A stretch of 64,000 nt of DNA. Source: Desulfovibrio desulfuricans (GTDB lineage Bacteria; Desulfobacterota; Desulfovibrionia; Desulfovibrionales; Desulfovibrionaceae). The position numbers and the translations under genes were made by a program. Under the pieces are notes generated by a model, which was given only the letters and a program-made list of their open reading frames with translations, was not told where the DNA came from and did no database searches. Position 1 is the stretch's first letter. Every line of letters begins with the position of its first letter. Positions 32,342-43,388 of this stretch are shown piece after piece. The stretch spans positions 929,001-993,000 of the forward strand of contig NZ_CP036295.1 in the NCBI RefSeq assembly GCF_004801255.1, read 5' to 3'.

Positions 32342-33567
32342 TGTCCGACTTGCAACTTGGGCGGGGCATTGTTTCTGCCCCCGGCTTTTTTTCCGGCAAG
32401 CGCCGTTTTTTACTGCCCCTGCTGCTTGTGCTCGCGGCCCTGCTGTGCTGGCGGCTGTTTTTTGCCGGCGGCCCGGCCCGCAAGGGCATGAACATGGACA
32501 TGCCGCCGGTGCGCATTGCCCCCGCAATTGCCCAGAATGTACCGCATTTTCTTAACGGTCTGGGCACGGTGCTGCCCTCAAGCGACGTGCTTGTCACCAG
32601 CCGCGTGGACGGCCAGCTGCAGCGCCTGCATTTTCAGGAAGGGCAGAGAGTAAAGGCTGGCGATCTGCTGGCCGAGATCGACCCGCGCCCCTTCAAGGCC
32701 TCCCTTGATCAGGCGCGCGGCACGCTGGCCAAGGATCAGGCGCAGCTGGACAATGCCCGCAAGGATCTGGCGCGGTACGCCAAGCTTGCGCAGGGCGACT
32801 TTATCGCCGCCCAGCAGTTTGAAACGCAGCGTGCACTTGTGCGGCAGTACGAGGGCTCGGTCGAGGCCGACAAGGCAGCGGTCGACTCCGCCGCCCTGCA
32901 GCTGAGCTACAGCCGCATTACCGCGCCCACGTCGGGGCGTCTGGGGCTGCGCAATGTGGACGAGGGCAACATGATCAAGGCTTCGGACACGTCAGGTCTT
33001 GTGCGCATCACCGAGGTAAGCCCCTGCGACGTGGTTTTTACGCTGCCTGAAAGTCAGGTTCCGCTGGTGGTGCAGGCCTTGCGCGCCCACGAGGACGATG
33101 TGGATCGCCAGCCTTTGCCCGTTCAGGCCTGGGACCGCGAACAGAAAACCCAGCTGGGAGTGGGCGGGTTGCTCTCGCTGGACAACCAGATTGACCTCTC
33201 TACCGGCACGGTAAAGCTCAAGGCGCGTTTTCCCAACAGGGATGGGGCCTTGTATCCCAACCAGTTTGTCAACGCCCGTCTGCAGGTGCGCGTGCTCCAG
33301 AATGCCGTGACGGTGCCCACGTCTGCCGTGCAGCTGGGCACGCGCGGGGCTTACGTGTACGTGGTCGCCAAAAACGACAAGGGGCAGGACGCCGTAACCG
33401 TGCGTCCCATTACCCCCGGCATTGCCACCGATGCACTGACAGTTGCGACCAAGGGCATTGAGCCGGGCGAGCTTGTGGTGGTCGACGGGCTTGACCGTCT
33501 GCGCGACGGCATTGCCGTTAAAGTCGCCGCCACAACAGAAACTCCCAAAGCCCAGCTTGCGGAATAA
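32341..33567 (+). CDS. mdtA: RND efflux periplasmic adaptor (MdtA/MuxA-like)
   Basis: The protein has 408 aa. An N-terminal TM anchor (~24-43) is followed by the membrane-fusion-protein domains: a lipoyl/barrel-sandwich half (FLNGLGTVLPSSDVLVTSRVDGQLQRLHFQEGQRVKAGDLLAEIDPRPF), an alpha-helical hairpin (~117-180), the second lipoyl half (YSRITAPTSGRLGLRNVDEGNMIKAS) and a beta barrel. It links the two RND pump subunits to an outer-membrane channel. The sequence is most like MdtA/MuxA, which serves two different inner-membrane pumps. It is co-transcribed with mdtB and mdtC. Confidence 0.9.
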   Translation: MSDLQLGRGIVSAPGFFSGKRRFLLPLLLVLAALLCWRLFFAGGPARKGMNMDMPPVRIAPAIAQNVPHFLNGLGTVLPSSDVLVTSRVDGQLQRLHFQEGQRVKAGDLLAEIDPRPFKASLDQARGTLAKDQAQLDNARKDLARYAKLAQGDFIAAQQFETQRALVRQYEGSVEADKAAVDSAALQLSYSRITAPTSGRLGLRNVDEGNMIKASDTSGLVRITEVSPCDVVFTLPESQVPLVVQALRAHEDDVDRQPLPVQAWDREQKTQLGVGGLLSLDNQIDLSTGTVKLKARFPNRDGALYPNQFVNARLQVRVLQNAVTVPTSAVQLGTRGAYVYVVAKNDKGQDAVTVRPITPGIATDALTVATKGIEPGELVVVDGLDRLRDGIAVKVAATTETPKAQLAE

Positions 33568-33630
33568 CCGCCGGGGCACGCCGGGTTTCCTGTTTCTACC
33601 ACCCCTTCCTGCAGGGGGAGCACCCGTTAT

Positions 33631-36600
33631 ATGAATCTTTCGCGCATATTTATTCTACGCCCCATAGCCACCTCTCTGCTCATGGTGGCGCTGTTTCTCT
33701 CCGGCCTGCTGGGGTATCGCTACCTGCCCGTGGCGGCCCTGCCGCAGATAGACTACCCGACCATTCAGGTGCAGACGCTGTATCCCGGCGGGTCGCCCGA
33801 TGTGATGGCCTCGGTGATAACCGCCCCCCTTGAGCGGCAGTTTGGCATCATGCCCGGTCTGGTGCAGATGAGCTCCCTGTCCTCAGCCGGAGCCTCTGTG
33901 GTGACGTTGCAGTTTGACCTTGCCATTGCGCTGGACGTGGCCGAGCAGGAAGTGCAGGCGGCCATCAATGCCGCCAACAACCTGCTGCCGAGCGACCTGC
34001 CCTCGCCGCCCGTTTACAACAAGGTAAACCCGGCCGACCCGCCGGTCATTACCCTTGCCGTCACCAGCGATGCCATGCCGCTTACCCGGCTGGAAGACCT
34101 GGTTGATACGCGCATGGCCCAAAAAATTTCGCAGGTGCCCGGCGTGGGGCTGGTGACGCTTTCCGGCGGGCAGCGCCCGGCTGTGAGGGTGCAGGTCAAC
34201 CCCAAGGCCCTGGCCAATGCGGGGCTTACCCTGGCCGACGTGCGCACGGCCATTGCCAAGGCCAACGTCAACGACGCCAAGGGGAGCTTTGACGGCCCGG
34301 AGCGGGCCAGCACCATTGACTCCAACGATCAGTTGACCTCCGCCGACGCCTATGCCGACGCCATCATCGGGTATCGGGATGGCGGCCCCCTGCGTCTGCG
34401 CGATGTGGCCGAGGTGGTCGAAGGGGCGGAAAACGCCCGCCTTGCCGCTTATGTGGCGGGCGAGGGCACGCCGTTTCGCCCGGCAATCGTGCTGTCGGTG
34501 CAGCGCCAGCCCGGTGCAAACGTTATCGGCGTGGCGGACAGGGTGCTGCAGCTTTTGCCCGTGCTCAAGCAGACGCTGCCCGGCAATGTGGACGTGCGCG
34601 TTGTTACCGACCGTACCACCACCATCCGCGCCACGGTTCACGATGTGCAGCTTGAGCTGCTGCTGGCCGTGGGGCTGGTGATCTGGGTCATCTGGCTGTT
34701 TTTGCGCAACGCCAGGGCCACGGTCATCCCCGCGCTGGCGGTTCCCCTTTCGCTGGTGGGCACGCTCGGGGTCATGCATCTGGCCGGGTATTCGCTGAAC
34801 AACCTTACGCTCATGGCTCTGGTTATCGCCACAGGCTTTGTGGTGGACGACGCCATTGTGGTTATCGAAAACATCTCGCGGTACCTCGAGCAGGGGCAAA
34901 AACCCGTGCAGGCGGCCCTGACGGGCGCAGGGCAGATCGGATTTACCATTATTTCGCTGACCATTTCACTGGTAGCCGTGCTTATTCCCCTGCTTTTCAT
35001 GGGAGACGTGGTGGGGCGGCTTTTCCGCGAGTTTGCGGTAACGCTGGCCGTGACCATCCTTATCTCTGCAGTAATTTCGCTCACGCTCACGCCCATGCTC
35101 TGCGCGGTTATGCTGCGCCCCGGGCAACATGCGCAGCAACAGGAAAGCGGCCGTTTTTTTACCCGCCTGCTGGCCTGGTATGAGGAAAAGCTCGACTGGG
35201 TGCTGCGCCACCAGAGTATTACCCTTGCGGTGGCAGTGGGTACGCTGGTTTTGACGGTTTTGCTGTATGCAGGCGTGCCCAAGGGATTTTTCCCCGTTCA
35301 GGATACGGGCGTCATCCAGGGCATGGCCGAAGCGCCGCAGGATACGTCGTTTGAGGCCATGGCAGGGCGGCAGCGTCAGCTGGCCGAGGTCATACTGCAA
35401 GATCCCGCTGTTGAGGGCGTGGTGTTTTTTGTGGGCGTGGACGGCATCAACCAGAGCATGGGAACCTCGCGCCTCTCCATTGAGCTGAAGCCGCTGGAAG
35501 ACCGCGACGCCCGCGCTCCGGTCATTGCCCGCCGCATCATGGAAAAGGCCGTTGCCCTGCCGGGCATGACCCTGTATCTGCAGCCCGTGCAGGACCTGAC
35601 CATTGAAGACCGCATTTCGCGTACCCAGTACCAGTTTACGGTTGAAGCCCTGGACAGGGACCAGCTGGATGCGTGGATTCCGCGTATTGTAAACGCCCTG
35701 GCGCAACGGCCAGAGCTTGAGATGGTGACCAGCGACTACCAGAGCCCTGGACGCATGGCCTGGCTCAACATCAACCGAGATGCCGCAGGCCGTCTTGGCA
35801 TAAGCATGTCCACCATTGACAACGCCCTGTATGATGCTCTGGGCCAGCGGCTTATTTCAACCATCTTTACGCAGACCAACCAGTACAAGGTCGTGCTCGA
35901 AACGGCGCCCCGCTTCCGCCTCGGGCCGCAGTCGATGGAAAACATCTACGTGGCCGGCGGCGACGGCAAACCCGTGCCGCTCACAAGCCTGGCCACGCTT
36001 GAGGAGCGCCCCGTGCGCCTTTCCATCGCGCGTCAGGGGCAGTTTCCCGTGGCGACCATCTCCTTCAACGTGGCCAACGGCTCGTCGCTGGGCGCGGCGG
36101 TCAAGGCGCTCAACGCTACAGAGGCCGAGCTCAGCCTGCCTGCAGCCCTGCGCACCCAGTTGCAGGGCGCGGCCAAGGCCTTTGCCACCTCGACCGACAA
36201 CCAGATATGGCTTATCCTGGCCGCCGTCATCACCATGTATATTGTGCTGGGAGTGCTGTACGAAAGCTACGTGCACCCGGTGACCATCCTTTCCACCCTG
36301 CCGTCGGCCGGGGTAGGGGCGCTGCTCGCGCTTATCGTGGCCGACATGGATCTGGGCGTGGTGGGCATAATCGGTATTATTCTGCTCATCGGCATTGTCA
36401 AAAAAAATGCCATCATGATGATAGATTTTGCCCTGGATGCGGAACGCAGCGAGGGCAAGGAACCGCTGGCGGCCATACGACAGGCCTGTCTGCTGCGCCT
36501 GCGGCCCATACTCATGACCACCATGGCGGCCCTGCTTGGCGCGTTGCCCCTCATGCTCGGCTGGGGCATGGGCGCGGAGCTGCGGCGGCCGCTGGGCGTC

Positions 36601-36789
36601 ACAATGGTGGGCGGGCTTATTTTCAGCCAGGCTCTTACGCTGTTTACGACTCCGGTCATCTACCTGTGGTTTGACCGCGTCGGCAGGCGGTTCCGGGGCG
36701 GCAAGGCGCAAAGCTCCGGGGCCGGGCAGGAGCACTCCCACGGGGAAGAAAGCGGCCTGAAAGTGCCTGGCCGGGAGACTCGGCCATGA
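33631..36789 (+). CDS. mdtB: RND multidrug efflux permease, first subunit (MdtB/MuxB-like)
   Basis: The protein has 1052 aa. It opens with [46 protein letters not shown], the HAE1-RND start. Typical motifs include [19 protein letters not shown] (motif D-A in TM4, with the proton-relay Asp pair) and the second set [18 protein letters not shown] (~925). The 12-TM layout with two large periplasmic loops is intact. MdtB pairs with MdtC to form a mixed trimer that exports drugs, bile salts and metals. It overlaps mdtC by 4 nt (ATGA). Confidence 0.93.
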   Translation: MNLSRIFILRPIATSLLMVALFLSGLLGYRYLPVAALPQIDYPTIQVQTLYPGGSPDVMASVITAPLERQFGIMPGLVQMSSLSSAGASVVTLQFDLAIALDVAEQEVQAAINAANNLLPSDLPSPPVYNKVNPADPPVITLAVTSDAMPLTRLEDLVDTRMAQKISQVPGVGLVTLSGGQRPAVRVQVNPKALANAGLTLADVRTAIAKANVNDAKGSFDGPERASTIDSNDQLTSADAYADAIIGYRDGGPLRLRDVAEVVEGAENARLAAYVAGEGTPFRPAIVLSVQRQPGANVIGVADRVLQLLPVLKQTLPGNVDVRVVTDRTTTIRATVHDVQLELLLAVGLVIWVIWLFLRNARATVIPALAVPLSLVGTLGVMHLAGYSLNNLTLMALVIATGFVVDDAIVVIENISRYLEQGQKPVQAALTGAGQIGFTIISLTISLVAVLIPLLFMGDVVGRLFREFAVTLAVTILISAVISLTLTPMLCAVMLRPGQHAQQQESGRFFTRLLAWYEEKLDWVLRHQSITLAVAVGTLVLTVLLYAGVPKGFFPVQDTGVIQGMAEAPQDTSFEAMAGRQRQLAEVILQDPAVEGVVFFVGVDGINQSMGTSRLSIELKPLEDRDARAPVIARRIMEKAVALPGMTLYLQPVQDLTIEDRISRTQYQFTVEALDRDQLDAWIPRIVNALAQRPELEMVTSDYQSPGRMAWLNINRDAAGRLGISMSTIDNALYDALGQRLISTIFTQTNQYKVVLETAPRFRLGPQSMENIYVAGGDGKPVPLTSLATLEERPVRLSIARQGQFPVATISFNVANGSSLGAAVKALNATEAELSLPAALRTQLQGAAKAFATSTDNQIWLILAAVITMYIVLGVLYESYVHPVTILSTLPSAGVGALLALIVADMDLGVVGIIGIILLIGIVKKNAIMMIDFALDAERSEGKEPLAAIRQACLLRLRPILMTTMAALLGALPLMLGWGMGAELRRPLGVTMVGGLIFSQALTLFTTPVIYLWFDRVGRRFRGGKAQSSGAGQEHSHGEESGLKVPGRETRP

Positions 36790-39700
36790 ACACAGATCGG
36801 GACGCCGCCAAAACTTCCGCTGCCCGCGGTGCTGAACAGGGCACGCAGGATCAGGCCAGCTCCACTGGCAGGGGACGTCCGTCGCTGACCAACAAGCTCA
36901 AGGCCCTGCGTGAATCTGGCCGCCAGCACCGCTTCGGGCCGGAGGTCTTGCCCGTCAGCCTCTCCGCCCCGTTTATACGGCGGCCTGTGGCAACGGCCCT
37001 GCTGACCTTTGCCATTGCCCTTGCTGGCATTGTGGCCTTTGGGCTGCTGCCCGTAGCCCCTTTGCCGCAGGTGGACTTTCCCGTGGTGGTGGTGCGGGCC
37101 AAGCTGCCCGGCGCGGGCCCGGAAACCATGGCCGCCACTGTGGCCACGCCGCTGGAGCGCTCGCTGGGGCGCATTGCCGGCGTTACGGAAATGACCTCAA
37201 CCAGTTCCCTTTCGAGTACCGAAATAGTTTTGCAGTTTGACCTTGACCGCAACATCGACGGCGCGGCCCGGGACGTGCAGTCGTCCATCAATGCGGCGCG
37301 CTCCAACCTGCCCACCATGCCCGCCAACCCCACCTACCGCAAGGTTAACCCGGCGGGCGCGCCCATCATGATTCTGGCCATTTCCTCGGATGTGCTCACC
37401 CGCACCCAGCTGTACGACGCGGCATCCACCGTGCTGGCGCAAAAAATTTCGCAGCTGCCGGGCGTGGGCGAGGTTATTGTGGGCGGCGGCGCGCTGCCCG
37501 CCGTGCGGGTGGACGTTATACCCGACGCCCTCAACAGGGCGGGCCTGACCATGAGCGACGTGCGCGCGGCCCTTGCTGCGGCCAATGCCTTTATGCCCAA
37601 GGGGCAGGTGGACAACGGCGGAACATTTTGGCTTGTCGGCGCGAGCGACCAGCTGCGCAAGTCTGGAGACTACAAATCGCTTATTGTTGCCCGCAGGGCG
37701 GATAAAACCATACGCCTTTCGGATGTGGCCAATGTGATCGACGGACCGGAAGATGTCCGCGCCATGGCTGTTTCGGACGGTAAACCCTCGGTGCTGCTTA
37801 TTGTGTTTCGTTCGCCGGGGGCCAACATCATCGAGACAGTCGACCAGGTAAAGGAAATGCTGCCGCAGCTGCGCTCGTGGCTGCCCGAAAGCGCCGACCT
37901 GGGGCAACGCCTGGACCGCTCGCTGACCATCCGGGCCTCGTTGCGCGAGGTCGAAAAAAGCCTCGCGCTTTCCATGGCGCTGGTGGTTCTGGTGACCTTT
38001 CTGTTTTTGCGCAACGGCAGGGCCACGGCCATACCGGCGGTGGCCGCGCCCGTGTCGCTGCTGGCTACGTTTGGCGTCATGTATTTGTGCGGCTACAGCC
38101 TGGACAACCTTTCGCTCATGGCCCTGACCGTTTCCACCGGCTTTGTGGTGGACGACGCCATTGTGGTGCTCGAAAACATCGTACGGCGTCTCGAATCGGG
38201 CGAAAGCCCCATGCGGGCGGCCCTGCGCGGCGCGCGCGAGGTGGGCTTTACCGTCGTATCCATTTCCATTTCGCTGGTGGCGGTGTTTACGCCCATCCTC
38301 TTTATGGGCGGGCTTGTGGGGCGTTTGTTCCGCGAATTTTCCGTGGTGCTCACCACTGCGGTGCTGGTCTCCATGGTAGTGTCGCTGACTACAACGCCCA
38401 TGATGTGCGCCATGTTGTTGCGCCCCATGGCGCACGGAGACGCCGCGGCAGCGCAGGCGGCCAAACTTGGCGCGGGTGGGCTTGCGGGTTTGTGGTGGCG
38501 GCTGCTGGCCCGTGTGGGAGATTTTTGGGGCCGTCTGCTGTCGGGCATGCAAAGTGGCTATGCGGCAACCCTGCCCGTGGTGCTGCGTCATCCGCGCCTG
38601 ACCATCTGCTCGTTGCTGCTGGTCATTGCCGCCAACGTGTGGATGTTCGTTGTTGTGCCAAAGGGGTTTTTTCCGCAGCAGGACACGGGCGTCATCATGG
38701 GGGGCATACGTACCGACCAGAGCGCATCGTTTCAGGCCATGCAGCAAAAACTGCGCAAGCTTATCGATGTTATCAAGGCAGACCCCGCCGTGCAGCATGT
38801 CTCGGGCAATATCAACAGCGGGCGCGGGGGTGGCGGTGGGGTTTTTATCGCTCTGAAGCCTCTGGCGGAGCGCAAGCTTGACGCCATGGGCGTTATTGCC
38901 CGTTTGCGCGGCAAACTGGTGGCAGAGCCGGGCATGCAGATTTTTTTGCAGCCGGCTCAGGACATCATGATGGGCGGGCGCGGCTCTCGCTCGCAATACC
39001 AGTACACCCTGCAGGCCGACAATCTGGAAGATCTGCGCCAGTGGGGCCGCAAACTGCAAAGGGCCGTGGCCGCCAACCACCTGTTCAAGGATGTGGACAG
39101 CGATATTGAGGAGCGCGGGCTTGAGACCATGGTCAAGGTCGACCGCGATGCCCTGGCCCGTTACGGCCTGACCATAAAGGATGTGGATGCCGCGCTGGGC
39201 AGCGCCTTTGGGCAAAGCCAGGCCTCGACCATATATCAGGATAAAAATCAGTACCATGTGGTGCTGGAGTATGGGCCGGACTGGCTGAACGGCGCTGACG
39301 CCCTTGGCAAGGTGCGCCTGCCGGGCAAGGAAGGTCTTGTGCCCCTGCTCAGCGTGGCCACCATTGTGCCTGCGTTTGCCCCCCTCTCTGTGGCGCACCA
39401 GGGGCAGTTTGCCGCTGTGACCATATCTTTCAATCTGGCGCAAGGGGTCTCGCTTTCCCAGGCGCAGGCCGCGCTGGCGGCCATAAAGGCGGAGCTGGGC
39501 ATGCCGTCCACAGTAGTAAGCGGCTTTCAGGGTACGGCCAAGATGTTCAGCGACACGGCGGGCAACCAGATTGTGCTTGTGCTGGCCGCGCTGGCCGCGC
39601 TGTATATTGTGCTGGGCATGCTGTACGAAAGCCTCATCCATCCGCTGACCATCCTTTCAACCCTGCCTTCGGCGGGCGGGGGAGCCTTGCTGGCCCTGAT

Positions 39701-40124
39701 GGTCTGCGGCATGGAGTTTAGCGTAATTGCGCTTATCGGCGTGCTGCTTTTGTGCGGCATTGTCAAAAAAAACGCGATCATGATGATAGATTTTGCCCTC
39801 GAGGCGGCGCGCACCCGCAACCTGCCCCCCGACAGGGCCATTTATGAAGCCTGCCTGCTGCGCTTCAGGCCCATCATGATGACCACCGCCGCAGCCATAC
39901 TTGGCGCAGTGCCTCTGGCCATGGGGCACGGAGACGGCGCGGAAATACGCCAGCCTCTGGGCGTGACCATTGTGGGGGGGCTGTTGGTAAGCCAGGTGTT
40001 GACGTTGTACACGACCCCGGTGGTTTACCTGTGTCTCGACCGGCTGAGCCGCCGCTTTAATCAGTGGCGCAAAAATCGCCGGACGTTGCGACAGCAGGGC
40101 GACAATAGCTTAGCGGAGCTGTAA
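36786..40124 (+). CDS. mdtC: RND multidrug efflux permease, second subunit (MdtC/MuxC-like)
   Basis: The protein has 1112 aa, about 60 residues longer than usual because of a hydrophilic N-terminal extension ([28 protein letters not shown]) before the first TM ([41 protein letters not shown]). RND motifs are intact: [19 protein letters not shown] and [19 protein letters not shown]. It is a distinct paralogue of the mdtB product, as expected for a heteromeric MdtBC-type pump. No outer-membrane factor (TolC/OprM) gene follows, so one must be supplied elsewhere. Confidence 0.93.
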   Translation: MNTDRDAAKTSAARGAEQGTQDQASSTGRGRPSLTNKLKALRESGRQHRFGPEVLPVSLSAPFIRRPVATALLTFAIALAGIVAFGLLPVAPLPQVDFPVVVVRAKLPGAGPETMAATVATPLERSLGRIAGVTEMTSTSSLSSTEIVLQFDLDRNIDGAARDVQSSINAARSNLPTMPANPTYRKVNPAGAPIMILAISSDVLTRTQLYDAASTVLAQKISQLPGVGEVIVGGGALPAVRVDVIPDALNRAGLTMSDVRAALAAANAFMPKGQVDNGGTFWLVGASDQLRKSGDYKSLIVARRADKTIRLSDVANVIDGPEDVRAMAVSDGKPSVLLIVFRSPGANIIETVDQVKEMLPQLRSWLPESADLGQRLDRSLTIRASLREVEKSLALSMALVVLVTFLFLRNGRATAIPAVAAPVSLLATFGVMYLCGYSLDNLSLMALTVSTGFVVDDAIVVLENIVRRLESGESPMRAALRGAREVGFTVVSISISLVAVFTPILFMGGLVGRLFREFSVVLTTAVLVSMVVSLTTTPMMCAMLLRPMAHGDAAAAQAAKLGAGGLAGLWWRLLARVGDFWGRLLSGMQSGYAATLPVVLRHPRLTICSLLLVIAANVWMFVVVPKGFFPQQDTGVIMGGIRTDQSASFQAMQQKLRKLIDVIKADPAVQHVSGNINSGRGGGGGVFIALKPLAERKLDAMGVIARLRGKLVAEPGMQIFLQPAQDIMMGGRGSRSQYQYTLQADNLEDLRQWGRKLQRAVAANHLFKDVDSDIEERGLETMVKVDRDALARYGLTIKDVDAALGSAFGQSQASTIYQDKNQYHVVLEYGPDWLNGADALGKVRLPGKEGLVPLLSVATIVPAFAPLSVAHQGQFAAVTISFNLAQGVSLSQAQAALAAIKAELGMPSTVVSGFQGTAKMFSDTAGNQIVLVLAALAALYIVLGMLYESLIHPLTILSTLPSAGGGALLALMVCGMEFSVIALIGVLLLCGIVKKNAIMMIDFALEAARTRNLPPDRAIYEACLLRFRPIMMTTAAAILGAVPLAMGHGDGAEIRQPLGVTIVGGLLVSQVLTLYTTPVVYLCLDRLSRRFNQWRKNRRTLRQQGDNSLAEL

Positions 40125-40209
40125 GTTTTTTCGCTCCCCCATTGCTCTTTGTCCATAATTAGTAAAGGATACAGACATTCCCCCCATTTGACGATTTACG
40201 AGGAATGCC

Positions 40210-41802
40210 ATGTATCATCACACGTTGCGGATACTGCTGTGCTGTTCTGATGCATCGCTTGAGTCCTCGCTGCGCGACTCTGCGCCGCACCCCGGTTTTA
40301 CCCATGCCATAACCGCTGCTGGCGCAAATGATCTGGCGTCGCTGCCGGCGCTGGCCGAGGCCGACATTGTGCTGCTGGACGCTCCGGCTCTGGAACAGTT
40401 GCCTGCCATGCGCAGCGCTGCACGGGCAGATGCGCTGTTTGTCTGCGTGGACGCGGGCGCGGCAGGGCTGGAAGAGCGGCATCTTTGCCTGCTCGACGAG
40501 GTATGGGCCGGGAGCCGCAGCGCCGCCCTCTGCTCCTTTTATGTGTCGCGGCTGCTGGATAGGGTGCGTCGGCAAAAGGACCACGACCTTGCCGCCCTGC
40601 AACTCAATACAGCCATTGATCTCACCACTGATCTTGTGTGGTTCAAAGACGTCGAGGGCGTGCACGTCAAAGTCAATCAGGCCTTTTGCCGCCTTGTGGG
40701 CAAAAGCCGCGAGGTGATAGAAGGGCGGGGGCATTATTTTATCTGGGATCTGGAGCCGGAGGAATACGCGCAGGGCGAATTCGTATGCCTTGAGACGGAC
40801 GAAATCGTCATGAATTCGCGTGAGATAGGGGTATTTGACGAGGTTGTCAAAACCCCGCAGGGCATGCGGCAGTTCAAGACACGCAAGGCTCCGTTGTTCA
40901 ACGACGAAGGCGGCATTATAGGCACAGTGGGCATTGCCCATGATGTGACCGATATCGCCAACGTGACGGCAGAACTGGATCTGGTGCTGCAAAGCATACC
41001 CTACGCGGTGATAATTCTCGACGCCGACAGGCGTATCGTCAATTTTAACGAGCGGTTCAGAAAGCTTTTTGGCATCGGGCCATCAGACTATATTATTGGC
41101 GAACCTCGCCAGGTGCTTCGTCAAAGGGCCATTGAGCGTCTCGGCTTTGTCCGCAGCGGCAAGCATGTCAAAATGCGTTCTGCCGTGGATGGGCATGAAA
41201 AGTACATTGACATGTACGAGAATGAAATATTTGATATTTTTAACAATGTGATCGGCATGATCTGCATCTACCGGGACGTGACCCGGCAGCGGCAGGTTGA
41301 AAGACGCCTCAGGCAGCGGGCCGACACGGATGATCTTACGGGGCTTTTCAACCGGCACTACTTTTTTAAAAATATCCCTGTCACCCTGCCTGTGGGCGCT
41401 GGGCTTGCCTATATTGACCTCGACAATTTCAAGTACGTCAACGACAAGTTCGGCCATTACACTGGCGACAAGGCCCTGGCGCTGACGGCCCAGATTTTGC
41501 GCAAGCATCTGCGCAATGCGGTCATTGCGCGTCTGGGAGGGGATGAGTTTGCGGCCTTTTTCCCCAACGGCTGTACGGAGGAGCTTCTGCGCAGCCGGGC
41601 AGGTGATCTGCTGGCGGCCATGGTTGGAGCCTATGAGGGGCACGAGGCTTTTCGGGGCTTGTCGGCCAGCATCGGCATCACCCTGGTGCAGCAGCCGGGC
41701 CTCTCGCGCGAAGACCTGGTCAGGCGCGGCGATGTGGCCATGTACGAGGCAAAGCGCTTTGGCAAGAGACGTTACTGTTTTTACTCTGCAAATCACGAAT
41801 AG
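40210..41802 (+). CDS. PAS-PAS-GGDEF diguanylate cyclase with degenerate receiver-like N-terminus
   Basis: The protein has 530 aa. Residues 1-110 resemble a receiver fold (DIVLLDAPAL at the Asp strand) without a clean set of catalytic residues. Two PAS domains follow (~140-250 and ~258-360), the first ending in GTVGIAHDVTDIANV. The GGDEF domain (~375-530) has RLGGDEFAAF (~441), NRHYFF and DLDNFKYVNDKFGH intact, so c-di-GMP synthesis is expected. The inhibitory I-site RxxD five residues before GGDEF reads RNAV and is degenerate, so product feedback may be lost. It stands alone 85 nt after mdtC. Its start is preceded by ACGAGGAATGCC. Confidence 0.88.
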   Translation: MYHHTLRILLCCSDASLESSLRDSAPHPGFTHAITAAGANDLASLPALAEADIVLLDAPALEQLPAMRSAARADALFVCVDAGAAGLEERHLCLLDEVWAGSRSAALCSFYVSRLLDRVRRQKDHDLAALQLNTAIDLTTDLVWFKDVEGVHVKVNQAFCRLVGKSREVIEGRGHYFIWDLEPEEYAQGEFVCLETDEIVMNSREIGVFDEVVKTPQGMRQFKTRKAPLFNDEGGIIGTVGIAHDVTDIANVTAELDLVLQSIPYAVIILDADRRIVNFNERFRKLFGIGPSDYIIGEPRQVLRQRAIERLGFVRSGKHVKMRSAVDGHEKYIDMYENEIFDIFNNVIGMICIYRDVTRQRQVERRLRQRADTDDLTGLFNRHYFFKNIPVTLPVGAGLAYIDLDNFKYVNDKFGHYTGDKALALTAQILRKHLRNAVIARLGGDEFAAFFPNGCTEELLRSRAGDLLAAMVGAYEGHEAFRGLSASIGITLVQQPGLSREDLVRRGDVAMYEAKRFGKRRYCFYSANHE

Positions 41803-41855
41803 CGCGGCGGGTGCGCCCCATGCGGCGTGCACCCGCCGTGGGTTACAGGGGTTTG

Positions 41856-43037
41856 ATGATGCGTGTTCCACCGTTTGAGCTTGAAGTGTTTTTTGGCCGG
41901 TACGAATTTTCCACGCCGTATCTGCTTGCCCAGTCCGACTGCGAGGCCGTGAGCATTGACGCACTGCTGCAGCTTGAGCCCGATCCCGAAGCGGCCCGGA
42001 GGGATTTTTTAAACACCAGCCTCGGATATGGCGAAAACAACGGCAGGCCCGACCTGCGCCGCGCCGTGGCCGACCTGTATTCAGACATGAGTCAGGAAAA
42101 TGTGGTGCTGTTCACCGGCGCTCAGGAGGGCATATTTGCCTGCATGAACACCCTGCTCGAGCCGGGCGATCATGTTGTCTGCATGTTTCCGGCTTACCAG
42201 TCGCTGTATGAGGTGGCCCGCAGCCTGGGCTGCCGGGTGGACATGTGGCATCTGCGGCAGACGCCGCAAGGCTGGCAGGCGGACATGGACGAGCTGGCTG
42301 CTCTCGTGCGGCCAGACACCAAGGCCATTGTGCTCAACACGCCGCACAACCCCACGGGTTTTACCCTCAACAGCGAACAGACCGGGGCCTTGTGCGCGCT
42401 GGCCCGCAAATGCGGCGCGTGGATTTTTTGCGACGAGGTATACCGAGGCCTGGGCTGGAATGCGCAGGCGCAAGCCCCCGGCCAGAGCGCGGCTGCAGGG
42501 CAAGACCGGGCCGTCCATGCCCCGTGGATTGCCGATGCCTACGAGAAAGGTATTTCTCTCGGGGTGCTCAGCAAGGCCTATGGTCTGCCTGGCCTGCGTG
42601 TGGGCTGGCTGGCCTGCCGCGATGCGGCGGTGATGGAGGGCATCGCCCGCTACAAAAATTACCTGAGCATCTGCGGTGCAACACCCTCGGAGGCGCTGGC
42701 CCTTGTTGCCCTGCGGCACGGGCCAGCATTGCTGAAAAAAAATCGTCAGATCATTGCCGAAAACCTGAAAACAGCGGACGCCTTTTTTGCCCGGCACGCC
42801 AACCTTTTTGTTTACAATCGCCCCATGGCGGGGCCTATTGGTTTTCCGCGTATACGTATTGGCGAACCTGCAAGCGGGTTTTGCGAAAGGCTGGCCCACG
42901 AGGCAGGGGTGCTGCTGTTGCCCGGCTCGGTCTACGGCATCAGCGAACCGTATTTTCGTATGGGCTTTGGCCGCAAGAGTTTTGCGGCACACCTTGCGCG
43001 GTTTGAACAATGGCTGGCAACGCAGGGCCTCGCGTAG
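41856..43037 (+). CDS. PLP-dependent aminotransferase (class I/II)
   Basis: The protein has 393 aa. I chose ATG 41856 behind AGGGG; the longer reading overlaps unlikely sequence. It has the fold-type I core: TGAQEGIF (PLP phosphate site), NTPHNPTG, FCDEVYRGL, and the Schiff-base Lys in SKAYGLPGLRVGW (~residue 245). Substrates of such enzymes vary (aromatic or branched amino acids, kynurenine-like compounds), and no specificity can be read here. An Ala/Gln-rich insert (AQAQAPGQSAAAGQDRAVHAP) lies between DEVY and the active Lys. The gene ends before a hairpin and the convergent metal cluster. Confidence 0.88.
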   Translation: MMRVPPFELEVFFGRYEFSTPYLLAQSDCEAVSIDALLQLEPDPEAARRDFLNTSLGYGENNGRPDLRRAVADLYSDMSQENVVLFTGAQEGIFACMNTLLEPGDHVVCMFPAYQSLYEVARSLGCRVDMWHLRQTPQGWQADMDELAALVRPDTKAIVLNTPHNPTGFTLNSEQTGALCALARKCGAWIFCDEVYRGLGWNAQAQAPGQSAAAGQDRAVHAPWIADAYEKGISLGVLSKAYGLPGLRVGWLACRDAAVMEGIARYKNYLSICGATPSEALALVALRHGPALLKKNRQIIAENLKTADAFFARHANLFVYNRPMAGPIGFPRIRIGEPASGFCERLAHEAGVLLLPGSVYGISEPYFRMGFGRKSFAAHLARFEQWLATQGLA

Positions 43038-43066
43038 GATGGCCCGCGCAGCCTCTGCAAACAGTG

Positions 43067-43095
43067 ATCCCCGCCTGGCGCTGCCGGGCGGGGAT
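43067..43095. terminator. Weak hairpin between convergent aminotransferase and metal-cluster genes
   Basis: ATCCCCGCC (43067-43075) pairs with GGCGGGGAT (43087-43095) around an 11-nt loop, in the short gap between two convergent genes. There is no clear T-run, so terminator function is likely but not certain. Confidence 0.45.
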
Positions 43096-43100
43096 TGTCG

Positions 43101-43388
43101 TCAAAAATGGGGGACAGCTGCATCCCGTCCCGCGCCAACGGCGTCCAGATACAGCGCCCAGGCTTCGCCTATGGCAAAAAGCCGCTCGCGTGGGATGGCC
43201 CCGCTGTCGTAGGTTATCAGTACCGAGCCGCTTACGCTGTTGCCTTCCACCGCCCGAACACCGTCAATGGCGGACATCTTTTCGCGGGCCAGGCGCAGCA
43301 CGCCTTCATGCCGCAGCGCGGGGTGCCGTATGCGCACTCTGCCGTCTACAAAGCTGCGCACGTATTTAAGCAGATGGATGGCGTTCAT
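43101..43388 (-). CDS. HMA-only protein of the iron/metal cluster
   Basis: The protein has 95 aa. It has the ferredoxin-like HMA_2 pattern (YVRSFVDGRVRIRHPALRHEGVLRLAREKMSAIDGVRAVEGNSVSGSVLITYDS) but lacks the metal-binding CxxC, like the other HMA-like domains in this locus. The start ATG 43388 lies inside the end of the ATPase gene (23-nt overlap), so the two are translationally coupled. It might act as a partner or regulator of the ATPase or as a membrane-associated scaffold of an iron compartment. Confidence 0.7.
   Translation of the reverse strand: MNAIHLLKYVRSFVDGRVRIRHPALRHEGVLRLAREKMSAIDGVRAVEGNSVSGSVLITYDSGAIPRERLFAIGEAWALYLDAVGAGRDAAVPHF

Noticed and set aside
37197..39641. 814-residue open frame on the minus strand across mdtC
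   Set aside because: Antisense shadow of a clear RND pump gene; Gln/His/Arg-rich composition without domains.
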